Shown: positions 30,182 through 39,396 of the stretch, piece after piece
Layout: each line of letters starts with the position of its first letter
Numbering within the stretch: position 1 is the stretch's first letter
NCBI RefSeq assembly: GCF_030546745.1
Contig: NZ_JAUOPD010000005.1
Location: 180,369 to 244,368, forward strand
Origin: Thalassotalea sp. 1_MG-2023
Lineage (GTDB): Bacteria; Pseudomonadota; Gammaproteobacteria; Enterobacterales; Alteromonadaceae
Direction: 5' to 3'
DNA length: 64,000 nt
Notes under the pieces: model-generated
What the model was told of the DNA's origin: nothing
The model's database searches: none
Seen by the model: the letters and a program-made list of their open reading frames with translations, nothing else
Position numbers and translations under genes: made by a program

Positions 30182-31225
30182 ATGACTAACGCAGCAAACC
30201 CTTTAAAACTTTGTGGTATCGAGTTTACCGAATACGCAACGCCTGATTCTGATTTTATGGAAAAAGCTTTTTATGGCTTTGGTTTTTCGAAAACGAAAAA
30301 ATTTAAAGGTCGCGACATTGAATACTTCAATCAAAATGATATCCATTTTTTATTGAACAACGAGCAAAAAGGCTTTTCGCGTGAGTTTGCTAAAGCACAT
30401 GGCCCGGCTATTTGTTCAATGGGTTGGCGAGTAGAAGATGCTGAATTTGCCTTTGAACAAGCGATTGCGCGTGGTGCTAAGTCAGCCCAAGAAGAAGCAA
30501 ATAAACTGCCGTACCCTGCCATTTATGGTATCGGTGATAGCTTAATTTATTTTATTGATAAGTTTGGCGATAAAGGGTCAATTTACCAAGATGATTTCGA
30601 ACCATTAGACAATCCTGTTGAAGTGGAAGATAAAGGCTTTAAAGCTGTTGATCATTTAACGAATAACGTTTATCAAGGCACAATGGAACATTGGGCTAAC
30701 TTTTATAAAGATGTATTTGGTTTTACAGAAGTACGTTACTTTGATATTAAGGGTGAAAAATCTGCGCTTGTTTCATATGCACTTCAGTCGCCTTGCGGCA
30801 ACTTTTCTATCCCGATTAATGAAGGTAAAGGTACAAGCAATAACCAGATTGATGAATACTTAGATGAATATGATGGACCAGGTGTGCAGCATTTAGCGTT
30901 TATCACTGACGATTTAGTTGGTTCGCTAGATAAGATTGATAAATCTATTATCGACACTCTAAACATTGTGCCAGAATATTATGATGATGTATTTGACCGT
31001 ATTCCTTGGGTGAAAGAAGATAAAGATCGTATTCGTGAACACCAAATTTTAGTAGATAGCCAACAAGAAAATTCGTATTTGCTGCAAATTTTTACTAAGA
31101 ATATATTTGGTCCTATATTCATTGAAATGATTCAACGAGTTGATGATAAAGGATTTGGTGAAGGAAACTTTACTGCGCTGTTTAAGTCTATTGAATTAAA
31201 CCAAATGGAACGTGGTGTACTGTAG
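30182..31225 (+). CDS. hppD: 4-hydroxyphenylpyruvate dioxygenase
   Basis: Fe(II) dioxygenase that converts 4-hydroxyphenylpyruvate to homogentisate in tyrosine catabolism (and toward pyomelanin). The 347 residues form two vicinal-oxygen-chelate domains. The iron ligands are His in AVDHLTNNV (about residue 161), His in GVQHLAF and Glu in PIFIEMIQRV. The C-terminal GFGEGNFTALFKSIE helix that gates the active site is intact. GAGA lies upstream of the ATG. It is a single gene here, with no homogentisate dioxygenase next to it. The 280-bp gap before it contains two TTTTACT repeats (30124, 30137) of unknown role. Confidence 0.96.
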   Translation: MTNAANPLKLCGIEFTEYATPDSDFMEKAFYGFGFSKTKKFKGRDIEYFNQNDIHFLLNNEQKGFSREFAKAHGPAICSMGWRVEDAEFAFEQAIARGAKSAQEEANKLPYPAIYGIGDSLIYFIDKFGDKGSIYQDDFEPLDNPVEVEDKGFKAVDHLTNNVYQGTMEHWANFYKDVFGFTEVRYFDIKGEKSALVSYALQSPCGNFSIPINEGKGTSNNQIDEYLDEYDGPGVQHLAFITDDLVGSLDKIDKSIIDTLNIVPEYYDDVFDRIPWVKEDKDRIREHQILVDSQQENSYLLQIFTKNIFGPIFIEMIQRVDDKGFGEGNFTALFKSIELNQMERGVL

Positions 31226-31238
31226 GCATTAATACAAT

Positions 31239-31260
31239 TCACTACAATATTCTGTAGTGA
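31239..31260 (+). other. Hairpin after hppD
   Basis: TCACTACA (31239-31246) and TGTAGTGA (31253-31260) form a perfect 8-bp stem with a 6-base loop, 13 bp after the hppD stop. No T-run follows; it sits just ahead of the stronger terminator. Confidence 0.6.
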
Positions 31261-31269
31261 TATATGATG

Positions 31270-31302
31270 AAAAATCCAGTAGTTGTCACTACTGGATTTT
31301 TT
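31270..31302. terminator. Bidirectional terminator between hppD and the PilZ gene
   Basis: A 14-bp stem, AAAAATCCAGTAGT (31270-31283) with ACTACTGGATTTTT (31288-31301), loop TGTC. A/T runs on both sides let it serve the convergent genes hppD (plus) and the PilZ gene (minus). Confidence 0.93.
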
Positions 31303-31317
31303 GTCTTCTATCTATCA

Positions 31318-32007
31318 TCACAAAATGCTGGTATCGATAAATAACTGTTCTAGTAGTGTTGCTACTTGTTGATCACCTTCATTAAATTGAATACCAACAT
31401 TGACTCGCCCCTTTTCATTGCGACTATTACACACTCTAGCGGGTATCCGCATTTCTCCGGTTGCATAGTGGGTAACGCATACAAAAATCTCACGTTGTTT
31501 AACACTTACAATGCCACTACTTGCTTTAAAGGTGAACCCGCACCCCTTTAGTGATAAATCTACAATGATGCCATTTAACTCGATGTTACTTTGATCGGGT
31601 GCATTTAATGATATTGCCGCAGGTAAGTGTGTGGTTATTCGTTGATGAGCTCTTAGTTGACGATTTTCAATCTTTTTGGGGTAATTAAGATAAATCAACT
31701 TTTCTGGAGACTGTGTGATGTTGCGAATCGTGGCTTTAAAAGCAAAACAGCAGCCTTTGTCGCCTTCAAGTAAATAGCGAATAATGGCAACATTGCCTTC
31801 AATTAATACATCATTAAAGTTATCAGAAGTTGATGGATATTTTAGCATGATATATTTACCGGTTTCGTAACCTATAAGTGGAAGTCTGAGCCTCACTTGC
31901 ACCGGGTGATTTACTTGAAAATCAAGGACTTTACCAGGTAATAATTCAAAAAAATTATTTGATTCTTCTTCCTCAATAGGTAGGGGGCTTACTGCTAAAT
32001 CTGCCAT
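31318..32007 (-). CDS. PilZ-domain c-di-GMP-binding protein (YcgR-like layout)
   Basis: Probable c-di-GMP receptor. An N-terminal beta-rich domain (about 15-115, starting LLPGKVLDFQV) resembles the YcgR-type N-domain. The PilZ domain follows, with the RxxxR motif RAHQR (about 118-122) and the DxSxxG motif DLSLKG, the two c-di-GMP-binding elements. Length 229. The start is ATG 32005-32007 with AAGGA 6 bases upstream; a TTG one codon earlier is in frame. A role in swimming or surface behaviour is inferred; no flagellar gene is adjacent. A weak dyad AACAAC/GTTGTT (32036-32055) lies upstream. Confidence 0.88.
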   Translation of the reverse strand: MADLAVSPLPIEEEESNNFFELLPGKVLDFQVNHPVQVRLRLPLIGYETGKYIMLKYPSTSDNFNDVLIEGNVAIIRYLLEGDKGCCFAFKATIRNITQSPEKLIYLNYPKKIENRQLRAHQRITTHLPAAISLNAPDQSNIELNGIIVDLSLKGCGFTFKASSGIVSVKQREIFVCVTHYATGEMRIPARVCNSRNEKGRVNVGIQFNEGDQQVATLLEQLFIDTSIL

Positions 32008-32153
32008 CAATCATCCTTAATTCACATGTACATCTAACAACTTGAACATGTTGTTATTTTTTTAACCAATATAAACAAGGTTAAAAATAATGACAATCCT
32101 AATTAATGAAAAGTTAGGTATAATTAGCTGGCAGTAGGCCAAAATTAATAGGT

Positions 32154-32178
32154 AAAAAAACCGGCTAATTGCCGGTTT
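32154..32178 (-). terminator. Terminator of the carbonic anhydrase gene
   Basis: On the minus strand AAACCGGC, 5-base loop, GCCGGTTT and then a T-run (plus-strand positions 32154-32178). Located 16 bp after the can stop. Confidence 0.9.
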
Positions 32179-32193
32179 AGTCAAACATGCATT

Positions 32194-32805
32194 TTACTTT
32201 GGTAGCTTTTCTGCGCCAGAAGATACTTGTAAATCTTTTAAAATACCGTCAGCTAAATTATAGACAAAACCATGTATAGTCAGTTCTTGCCCTGACTCCC
32301 AAGCATTGCGTACGATCGTTGTATTACACACATTTGCTACTTGTTCGATCACGTTAAGTTCGCACAAGGTATTAAATTTCTCGGTGTGATCTGTAATTGC
32401 GTCCAGCTTTTCTTGATGAAAACGGTGGACGTCTTCGATGTGGCGTAACCAATTATCAATCAGACCGTAGCTGTCGCTATCCATGGATGCTAACACACCG
32501 CCACAACCATAGTGACCACACACAATAATGTGTTTTACTTTTAAGTAATCAACGGCAAATTGAATCACAGATAAACAATTAAGATCAGTATGGATAACCT
32601 GATTTGCGATATTTCGGTGAACAAATACTTCTCCTGGTAACATGCCAAGTAACTCGTTAGCTGGTACGCGAGAATCTGAACAACCAATCCAAAGGTATTC
32701 CGGTTTTTGTTGCTTGGCTAAGGTGTCGAAAAACGTAGGATCTTCTTGATTAATTTTATCTGCCCAAGCGCGGTTATTCTTAAAAAGGTGATCTATATTT
32801 GACAT
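32194..32805 (-). CDS. can: Beta-class carbonic anhydrase
   Basis: Cytoplasmic zinc enzyme interconverting CO2 and bicarbonate. Zinc ligands Cys42, Asp44 (GCSDSR), His98 and Cys101 (CGHYGCGG) fall at the same numbers as in E. coli Can. Trp39, Arg64 and the Tyr of HGFVYNLADG match the residues that form the allosteric bicarbonate site of type II beta enzymes such as the Haemophilus protein. At 203 residues it is a little shorter than E. coli Can (220). Single gene with its own terminator, divergent from ppiC. Confidence 0.96.
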   Translation of the reverse strand: MSNIDHLFKNNRAWADKINQEDPTFFDTLAKQQKPEYLWIGCSDSRVPANELLGMLPGEVFVHRNIANQVIHTDLNCLSVIQFAVDYLKVKHIIVCGHYGCGGVLASMDSDSYGLIDNWLRHIEDVHRFHQEKLDAITDHTEKFNTLCELNVIEQVANVCNTTIVRNAWESGQELTIHGFVYNLADGILKDLQVSSGAEKLPK

Positions 32806-33120
32806 ATGGCTCTACTTATCGCTCTACACAAATGAATAATAGACATTTTATGTCACTTTCAACTTTATTGTAAGTCCGACCAATACCTTATTTTGGCATA
32901 ATTCATTCTTATTAGTGTTAGGATTTGCTGATTATCCACATCTATTATTCAGGCCTTTCTGTGTGGTTTTTCCAGCTTTTAAGTAGTCAATCATGTTTGC
33001 ACGCTAGAGTTTTGTGACAAATATTTTACTGGTGAACAAAAATTATATCGCAAAGATAAGCACAGATTAGGGTAAATCGATTACAATAAATGTAATTGAT
33101 TTTGGTAAAAAAGGTAAGTT
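32806..33120. other. Divergent intergenic region can / ppiC
   Basis: About 315 bp, no gene supported. It must contain the promoters of both divergent genes. The only clear structure is the dyad at 33074-33102 listed separately. Confidence 0.4.
33074..33102 (+). promoter_or_regulatory. Long dyad just before ppiC
   Basis: AAATCGATTACA (33074-33085) pairs with TGTAATTGATTT (33091-33102) around ATAAA, 12 pairs including one G-T. It ends 18 bp before the ppiC ATG and just before its AAAGG ribosome site, so it could be an operator or an RNA hairpin affecting translation. No known regulator motif recognised. Confidence 0.5.
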
Positions 33121-33399
33121 ATGGCAACGGCATGTGCACGTCATATATTGGTAAAAAATGAAAAACAAGCGAATGATTTAAAAAGTAAAATTGATAAAGG
33201 CGCTGACTTTGGTCAACTGGCGAAGAAGTTCTCTACTTGTCCTTCTGGTAAAAAAGGAGGAGATTTAGGCGAATTTAAGAAAGGTCAGATGGTTAAGGCG
33301 TTTGATGATGTAGTCTTTAAAAAAGAAGTGCTTAAAATTCATGGACCCATTAAAACACGCTTTGGATACCATCTAATTCAAACCATTTATCGTAGTTGA
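33121..33399 (+). CDS. ppiC: Parvulin-type peptidyl-prolyl isomerase PpiC
   Basis: Single-domain cytoplasmic rotamase of 92 residues, nearly the same as E. coli PpiC (93). The parvulin fold motifs are seen: [12 protein letters not shown], the [14 protein letters not shown] active-site strand and helix, [18 protein letters not shown], and the C-terminal [13 protein letters not shown]. There is no signal peptide or chaperone domain, so it is not SurA or PpiD. Monocistronic, closed by the hairpin at 33427-33460. Confidence 0.96.
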   Translation: MATACARHILVKNEKQANDLKSKIDKGADFGQLAKKFSTCPSGKKGGDLGEFKKGQMVKAFDDVVFKKEVLKIHGPIKTRFGYHLIQTIYRS

Positions 33400-33426
33400 T
33401 AGCTTGCTTTTTTAGGTTTACAAGAT

Positions 33427-33460
33427 AAAACGCCGCTAAGTTGTTACTCAGCGGCGTTTT
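33427..33460. terminator. Bidirectional terminator between ppiC and the TonB receptor gene
   Basis: AAAACGCCGCT (33427-33437) pairs with AGCGGCGTTTT (33450-33460), 11 bp, loop 12. Symmetric A and T tracts serve both convergent genes. Confidence 0.9.
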
Positions 33461-33490
33461 CATTTAAATTAACTTTTCGGCAATTGTTTT

Positions 33491-36487
33491 TTAAAAACGT
33501 GCTTCAAAGTTAAGTGTCGCAAAACGAGGTGTTTGCCAATCAAGGGGGGCGCCATAAAATTGGTTACGAGCACCCGCTGTCCAACCGATTCCTTCATAGT
33601 TATCAACAATGCTGACAGGTTGGCTATTATCTAGCACATTGAAAATATCTAATGAAGCTCTCATGTCAATGCCTTTGACATTGAAGGTATAGCTTGCTGA
33701 AAGATCTAATCTAAATGTCCAAGGTGTTGTGCCATTACTTCCACGAGGGTGGTAGGTAATTGAACCGTCATCTTGTGTAACATAATAAGTATCGCCATAA
33801 CTTCCGTATAAATCTGGATCTGTACTCCAGTAACTACCACCTTGTATACCACGAGGACGACCGCTAGCTAAGGTTGAATTCCAACCAATTACAAATTGTT
33901 CAGTAACATTATAACTACCGAAGAATTTGAGAACGTGGCGGCGATCGTTTGGTAAGTTACCGTAAGATCCATCCATTAATGCTGGAAAATCAAAGTCAGT
34001 GGTAACACCTGCGTCTGTTTGACCATTATCTGATTTAACGGCACCCTCGAAGTTACCATAGCTGTGTGACCACGTATAACTTGCTGTCCAAGAAAAATCT
34101 TCTACTCTATATTTCAAAGTTGTTTCAAGTGCGTAATACTTGTTTTCGCCTTTCGGTAACTTAACTGTTGTTTCATTATCATAGCTAACAGGTGTATCTG
34201 TATCTGCTAAACCATCGTCATCGGCGTCAACATAAAATACGGCGTCTTTACCTGGGTTGATCATTAAACAGTGTGCATTTGAATATGCCCCACAGTAATC
34301 GTCTAACGCAGAATCAACATAGCGGTATGTACCTTTAACTAGCATCGAGTATTCATCAGTTAACATTGTTTCATAACCTAAGATGTATTCGATTTTAGAA
34401 AATGGTTCGGCATTATTTGATACAAAGGTTTTCTCTTCTGGAAACGTTGCCGTCGAGTTAACCACTTCTGAGTTAGATTTAGTGCCATTAACCGGTGTTG
34501 CACCAATGGGTTCACCCGTTGTTGGATCAACGCCTGTAAAAGTATAATGAGTCGTTCTATCATCAACACCTGAAGCGGCGCGATAAATAGTATTGTTAGC
34601 TATTGGCAAGTAGTACTGACCAAATGTACCAAATAATTTACTTTCACCATCACCTGTTGGATCCCATGAAAAACCTAAACGAGGGGCAACATCCGTTGTA
34701 AATGAGCTAATAACACGACCAGTAACGCCGGTATTTTCAAAGTCATCAACACGTAAACCTAAGGTTAGCGTGAGGTCATCACTCAGTGTCCAAACGTCTT
34801 CAATGAAGTACGCTTTTATGTCACTGGTAAAGCCACCCCCTTTTTCAGCATTCGAAAATACACGGTCTCGTACATAATCTTGCGGCTGATCGCTAGTGTT
34901 TGTAAATAATACGCCATCATTACCTTGAATAGATGCACCAGGTTGCACGGTATAATACGTCCAAGAGTGACCACCATCAGGACCTGTTGGAATATTAAAG
35001 CGAGTAGTATCGCGTTCTTGACTTTCAATACCAGCTGTTATGGTATGATCGCCAATGGTATATTCAAGATCTAACGCATATTGCGTGTTAGTATCGTTGT
35101 TTTCACCGTATGCACCACCAGGGCCACAGCTTACTGCTGGCGTTGTAAAGTTATCACGAGCTTCGTTCACGGTTGAACATGCGATATTAGAAGCACTGGT
35201 TTCATACTCGGTTTCAATACGACCAGCCATTGCTGTGACAATTAAATCATCCGTAATGTAACCGGTATAACTAATACTATGAGTTTCACCACCACGTTTT
35301 CTGATTTGGGTACCGGTTTCATCACCTACTACCCCTTTACCATTATTGTTATAGGCAAAAATAGTTTCTAGGGTATCTGATCTATTTGAATAGCCAAAAT
35401 AGCTTAAGCGATGGTTGTCGCTAATGTCCCAATCAATGGTTGCACCCCAGAATAAATTGTCACCACCTGAAGATTCACGTTTTCTGTACTGGTTATTTGC
35501 TAGGTAATGATCCCAAAAAGATGGCTGAAAAGTTAAATTTTGTTTAGTACTTTTAGGGTTAATAATCGCGTACATAAATAGCTTATCTTTGATGATAGGG
35601 CCCCCCACAGAGAAGGTCATTTCTTTTTGGGTTAATTCATCAAGGCTTTCATCGCGGTAAATGGTGCCTGAGCCGCCATTCGAACGTGCTATTTGTCGAT
35701 CATCACTTCGCCATGATTCTGGCGTGTATGTACCAGTGACAGCAAATTCCCATTCATTTGTCCCTTTTTTCGCTGTGGCATTGATGGCACCACCTGTAGC
35801 ACGCCCGTAACGAGCAGAGTAACCGCCTGTTTTCACTTGGAACTCTTTATAGAATTCAAACGGCAATTCACCACAGCCTAACCCATTACGTGTATTGGTT
35901 ACTTCCATACCATTGATATAACATATGTTTTCGGCAACAGAAGAACCACCAAATGAAGCGGTATTCGCCCCAAATGATTGATCACCTTGAACAACACCAG
36001 GAGCTAATAAAGCAACAGATGTTAAATTGCGAGTGACAGGCATGCGATCAATTTCTGCCTCACCAATGATGAGACCTGAGTCAGAAGACGCTAAATCGAG
36101 TGTAGCAACCGAAGAAGCTACCACTTGAATAACTTCAGTGTCATTGCTAGGTGCGGCAACCTCAAAGTTGGTGATGGTATTTTTACCAAGTGACACACGT
36201 ACTTGTTCAAGTGCTAAAACGCGATTACCTTTAGAAACGGTTACCTCATAAATACCTGTAGGTAGTTTTGCTAATCGATAACTTCCATCATCGTCTAATT
36301 CAATACTACGAGTGGTTCCTGTGTCTACATTAACAGCTTTTACTGTAATATCTGTTGCAACACCCTGTGTAACTGAAATCACACCTCTAATATCTTCTGC
36401 ACTAGCCGTAGACATTCCGATTACTGAAGAAATGGCAATAGCGGTAAGTGAGCGGGTAAAAATCTTAGTATATCGAGATTTTTTCAT
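33491..36487 (-). CDS. Oar-like TonB-dependent outer-membrane receptor
   Basis: Large outer-membrane transporter of 998 residues; substrate unknown. A signal peptide (about 1-30, ending STASA) precedes a carboxypeptidase-regulatory-like domain (about 31-112, GSYRLAKLPTGIYEVTV), then the plug (MPVTRNLTSVALLAPGV, YINGMEVTNTRNG, YSARYGRATGGAINATAKKG) and a long beta-barrel. The final residue is Phe (TLNFEARF), the usual barrel end signal. This layout is that of Oar-type receptors common in marine Alteromonadales and Bacteroidetes. A clear TonB box was not identified by eye. GGGAG precedes the ATG. No transport or degradation genes flank it. Confidence 0.9.
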   Translation of the reverse strand: MKKSRYTKIFTRSLTAIAISSVIGMSTASAEDIRGVISVTQGVATDITVKAVNVDTGTTRSIELDDDGSYRLAKLPTGIYEVTVSKGNRVLALEQVRVSLGKNTITNFEVAAPSNDTEVIQVVASSVATLDLASSDSGLIIGEAEIDRMPVTRNLTSVALLAPGVVQGDQSFGANTASFGGSSVAENICYINGMEVTNTRNGLGCGELPFEFYKEFQVKTGGYSARYGRATGGAINATAKKGTNEWEFAVTGTYTPESWRSDDRQIARSNGGSGTIYRDESLDELTQKEMTFSVGGPIIKDKLFMYAIINPKSTKQNLTFQPSFWDHYLANNQYRKRESSGGDNLFWGATIDWDISDNHRLSYFGYSNRSDTLETIFAYNNNGKGVVGDETGTQIRKRGGETHSISYTGYITDDLIVTAMAGRIETEYETSASNIACSTVNEARDNFTTPAVSCGPGGAYGENNDTNTQYALDLEYTIGDHTITAGIESQERDTTRFNIPTGPDGGHSWTYYTVQPGASIQGNDGVLFTNTSDQPQDYVRDRVFSNAEKGGGFTSDIKAYFIEDVWTLSDDLTLTLGLRVDDFENTGVTGRVISSFTTDVAPRLGFSWDPTGDGESKLFGTFGQYYLPIANNTIYRAASGVDDRTTHYTFTGVDPTTGEPIGATPVNGTKSNSEVVNSTATFPEEKTFVSNNAEPFSKIEYILGYETMLTDEYSMLVKGTYRYVDSALDDYCGAYSNAHCLMINPGKDAVFYVDADDDGLADTDTPVSYDNETTVKLPKGENKYYALETTLKYRVEDFSWTASYTWSHSYGNFEGAVKSDNGQTDAGVTTDFDFPALMDGSYGNLPNDRRHVLKFFGSYNVTEQFVIGWNSTLASGRPRGIQGGSYWSTDPDLYGSYGDTYYVTQDDGSITYHPRGSNGTTPWTFRLDLSASYTFNVKGIDMRASLDIFNVLDNSQPVSIVDNYEGIGWTAGARNQFYGAPLDWQTPRFATLNFEARF

Positions 36488-37044
36488 TATAAACTCCCTG
36501 GGACTTTCATTTAATTTTTGGTTGTTATGTCGCGCTAGTCATGTTTTGTTGCCATGGATGAAAACTTTCAATATGGCCTCAATGCCAGCGTTGTGCTGAT
36601 ATTAAGCTGTGCCTCTTTGAAACTGCAATACAGAGGAGAGTGATCTTGGAAGTGTTTGAAATGGTTTGAAATATTTTTAAATCATTAAAGTACTTTATTT
36701 TAAAGGCTTTTAATAATTTAAACGTAAAAGTATGTATTTATTGACATGAATTCAATTGAAAAGTCTGTACTTCTCCCAAAAGGTCAATAAAATTAAGAAA
36801 AAACAACCAGTTAAAATGTGTCGTTTTATAACATTTCGTTTTCAATATTCTTTTTTTTAATATGGTTTATTTAAGTTTTGTTTGTAGATGATTGATTTTT
36901 ATTGGTAATTTATCAGTGTAAAGATTTATTAACTGATGTGAATAGTGCAAAATCACAATAATTATATGCAAAACTGTAACTGAATTTTAATTGTTGTGAT
37001 ATTGCGCAAAATAATATTAAACGAGGTATTACTTTTGTTGAATA
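36488..37044. other. AT-rich intergenic region upstream of the TonB receptor gene
   Basis: About 560 bp with no gene I can support. It is strongly AT-rich and must contain the receptor promoter on the minus strand; the best by-eye candidate is TTGAAT-N17-TACTTT (minus) around 36730-36760, weak. A direct repeat GTTTGAAAT occurs twice 10-11 bp apart (36654, 36664), and CCTCT/AGAGG can pair around 36612-36636. No known operator recognised. Confidence 0.4.
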
Positions 37045-37212
37045 CTACTCTTCTTGTTTATCTTTTTTTCGCTGCTCTGCTTCACGTATTCTGATATTCT
37101 TACGTTGTTCGTCGGTTAACTTGAACTTCCTTGCTGATTGAAAGATAACCATCACTGCACCAACGATGAATGCTAAACACAAAAAAATGAGTAAATAACT
37201 ATATACATTCAT
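37045..37212 (-). CDS. Small DUF2897-like membrane protein, 55 aa
   Basis: Short gene too small for most ORF cut-offs. The ATG at 37210-37212 has AAAGGAA upstream at good spacing. The protein has one N-terminal membrane helix (about 4-24, VYSYLLIFLCLAFIVGAVMV) and then a charged helix KFKLTDEQRKNIRIREAEQ with a Lys/Glu-rich end. This layout resembles the DUF2897 family of single-pass proteins in Alteromonadales and Vibrionales; the family name is from memory of pattern, not a search. Function unknown. It is transcribed toward the TonB receptor but lies about 560 bp before it. Confidence 0.75.
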   Translation of the reverse strand: MNVYSYLLIFLCLAFIVGAVMVIFQSARKFKLTDEQRKNIRIREAEQRKKDKQEE

Positions 37213-37508
37213 ATGAATTTCCTTTGTTACTTTTATTTAAACCTGTCAATTAACGTTAATTTACTAGCAGTTTGAACTGCTGTTGCATGTTAAATATTGA
37301 GAATTCACCACAAGTTTTACCGTAAAATAACACGTTTATGATGAAAGATATGTTGTTTTTTAGCGCATTTTTGTTGTTAAAAAAGTCGCCAAATGTCAAA
37401 TTTACCTGTAACGTTATGTAATTAGTATAACTGCTATTATTGAGTCACACTTGTTCTAGTTTATTGTTGTTATACGCAAAATAAAAATAATTACATGATG
37501 GATAAATT
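37213..37508. other. Divergent intergenic region, small membrane gene / chemotaxis gene
   Basis: About 300 bp, AT-rich. A possible promoter for the chemotaxis gene is TTACCT-N18-TATAAC (about 37402-37431), weak. Nothing else supported. Confidence 0.3.
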
Positions 37509-38675
37509 ATGGTGAATAAATTGCAATTTAAACTGCTCCTTCCTATCGTTGGTGTCGGTATTTTAGCAATAATGACAGTAGCATTATTTGTAGAGCAGCT
37601 TTCTAAACTTGGCGTTATCACATTAATATTTATATTATGTTTATTGCAAGTAGCCATTAGTTATTGGTTTTTTAATCAACAGGTAGGAAGTCGTTTAGAA
37701 AAATTAAAACGTTATTTAGCTTTAGTGATTAGTGTTAATGAAGCACCATCTGGCCCGCTAGTTGATTCGGGTAATGACGATTTAGCGTTAATGACACAAG
37801 ATCTTGGTGGCTTTATTGATAACTTAAGCGATGTGCTTGCTGAGATTAGGCGAGAATCAGTAAGGTTAAGGGAGGGGGCTGGGTTATTAACCAGTCAAAT
37901 CAGTGATGCCGTTATTGCCGTTGACCAATCCAGTGACCAAATTACGCAAATGGCGAATTCAATTGATAACGTAGCGTCTACATCATCGATGTTATCACAA
38001 AATGCAGCGCAAGTTAGTAATACCACAAGCGAAGTGTTAGCCACCTTACAACAGGGAACAGACTCTTCTTCAATCAGTCAAAATACCATTGCAAATTTTG
38101 CACAAGAAGTAACAGAAATGGCACATGATCTAGCGTTGTTGCAAGAGGAATGTGCGCGAATAGGTTCAGTGTTAGATGTGATTCGTGGCATTGCTGATCA
38201 AACCAATTTACTGGCGTTAAATGCAGCTATTGAGGCCGCTAGAGCTGGTGAACAAGGTAGAGGTTTTGCTGTGGTCGCTGACGAAGTTAGAGCGCTTGCA
38301 CATCGTACACAAGAATCAACCGTTGAAATTCAATCAATGGTTGAAGGCTTACAAGAAAAATCTAACAATGCGGTGCAATCTATTGCTAAAGGGCAAAAGC
38401 TTACTCAAGATAGTTTAACGCAATCGGAAGAAGTTGTTGCGGCTTTGAATAAAGTGGGTGAAGCATTTAAAGAGGTGAATAACTTAACCTCACAGATAGC
38501 GGCAGATACTGATGAACAACAACAAGCAACTTCGTCTATCAATGATAATATGGCAACAGTTGTAACCTTAAGCCAAGAGTTACATGGCGCACTAAATAAT
38601 ATTGCAGAGCATGCTGAACGTCAAAAAGCAACATCGGAAGATGTAGATACCACGTTAAATAGAGTTTGCGTTTAA
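37509..38675 (+). CDS. Methyl-accepting chemotaxis protein without periplasmic sensor domain
   Basis: Transducer of 388 residues. Two membrane helices (about 9-28 and 35-56) are joined by only a few residues, so no periplasmic ligand domain exists. A HAMP-like linker follows and then the cytoplasmic signalling domain, with the conserved hairpin tip around [20 protein letters not shown] and [20 protein letters not shown]. It may sense membrane or cytoplasmic state, or act through partners; that is inferred. No C-terminal CheR/CheB pentapeptide is visible. Single gene, ended by a hairpin that overlaps the convergent PilZ gene. Confidence 0.9.
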   Translation: MVNKLQFKLLLPIVGVGILAIMTVALFVEQLSKLGVITLIFILCLLQVAISYWFFNQQVGSRLEKLKRYLALVISVNEAPSGPLVDSGNDDLALMTQDLGGFIDNLSDVLAEIRRESVRLREGAGLLTSQISDAVIAVDQSSDQITQMANSIDNVASTSSMLSQNAAQVSNTTSEVLATLQQGTDSSSISQNTIANFAQEVTEMAHDLALLQEECARIGSVLDVIRGIADQTNLLALNAAIEAARAGEQGRGFAVVADEVRALAHRTQESTVEIQSMVEGLQEKSNNAVQSIAKGQKLTQDSLTQSEEVVAALNKVGEAFKEVNNLTSQIAADTDEQQQATSSINDNMATVVTLSQELHGALNNIAEHAERQKATSEDVDTTLNRVCV

Positions 38676-38697
38676 TACAAACTTTATATGTTAACTA

Positions 38698-38727
38698 AAG
38701 CCGACTGACGTTATTCGGCTTCTTTTT
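38698..38727 (+). terminator. Terminator of the chemotaxis gene, overlapping the next gene's end
   Basis: AAGCCGA (38698-38704) pairs with TCGGCTT (38715-38721), loop 10, followed by CTTTTTG. The right arm lies inside the last codons of the minus-strand PilZ gene. Confidence 0.75.
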
Positions 38728-39328
38728 GTTTTCTTTTTGCAGCAAGTGCTTGTAAATCTTTTGCTTGTTTATGCAAGCTTGCTCGAACGAGTGCATCTCT
38801 ATCTTCATCACGAATAAAATGGTAAACCACTTGGTATTCTTGTTGCGCAGAAGTCGTTTCATTTTCCGGTTGTGGGGTATGATTAATAATTTCGCCGTAA
38901 CAATAAATGGCACAATTGTCAGTTGGGATGAATAGCTTAACTTCGATGAATGTACCAATGGCGAACGGTTGTTCACAAACAAAGGTAAACCCACCACCGC
39001 CAAAACTAACCCCTTGATACCGTTTATTGCTTTCATCTTGTTGCTGAACAATATAACCCATTAATAAATCAATTTTTCGTGCCTGATGGTTTAAGTAATC
39101 AATCAGTTGACCGGCAACACCACTGAGTGCTTGTAAAGGTTTTAAAGCTGCTTGATCTAAACTTGATATCTCAGAAGCCATGAGAAAGGGGGTAGGTATT
39201 GCATCTAAAAAGTTCTGATAACTCGTCACTTGTGTGTTATTTAACGGTGTAACATTTACAGTGAAATTATGAGCAATGGAAAAAAACTCATTAAATTGGT
39301 CATGTTTATCTTGATTTGTTGTTGTCAT
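38711..39328 (-). CDS. PilZ-domain-like protein, divergent
   Basis: Cytoplasmic protein of 205 residues, convergent with the chemotaxis gene. The C-terminal half resembles PilZ (GVSFGGGGFTF, GTFIEVKLFIP, YCYGEIIN, QVVYHFI), but the RxxxR motif that grips c-di-GMP is not evident, and the DxSxxG position reads GVSFGGGG. It may bind the nucleotide poorly or not at all. The N-terminal half is helical (DAIPTPFLMASEISSLDQ, QLIDYLNHQARKIDLL). The start chosen is ATG 39328; a GTG three codons earlier (39337) is also in frame and neither has a clear ribosome site. The C-terminus is Lys/Ala-rich. Confidence 0.75.
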   Translation of the reverse strand: MTTTNQDKHDQFNEFFSIAHNFTVNVTPLNNTQVTSYQNFLDAIPTPFLMASEISSLDQAALKPLQALSGVAGQLIDYLNHQARKIDLLMGYIVQQQDESNKRYQGVSFGGGGFTFVCEQPFAIGTFIEVKLFIPTDNCAIYCYGEIINHTPQPENETTSAQQEYQVVYHFIRDEDRDALVRASLHKQAKDLQALAAKRKQKEAE

Positions 39329-39396
39329 CGCACACACATTATTAGGAGCTTTTTTTAATTATGAAATAAATCTGCAAAGTACACAATCATTCGCAA

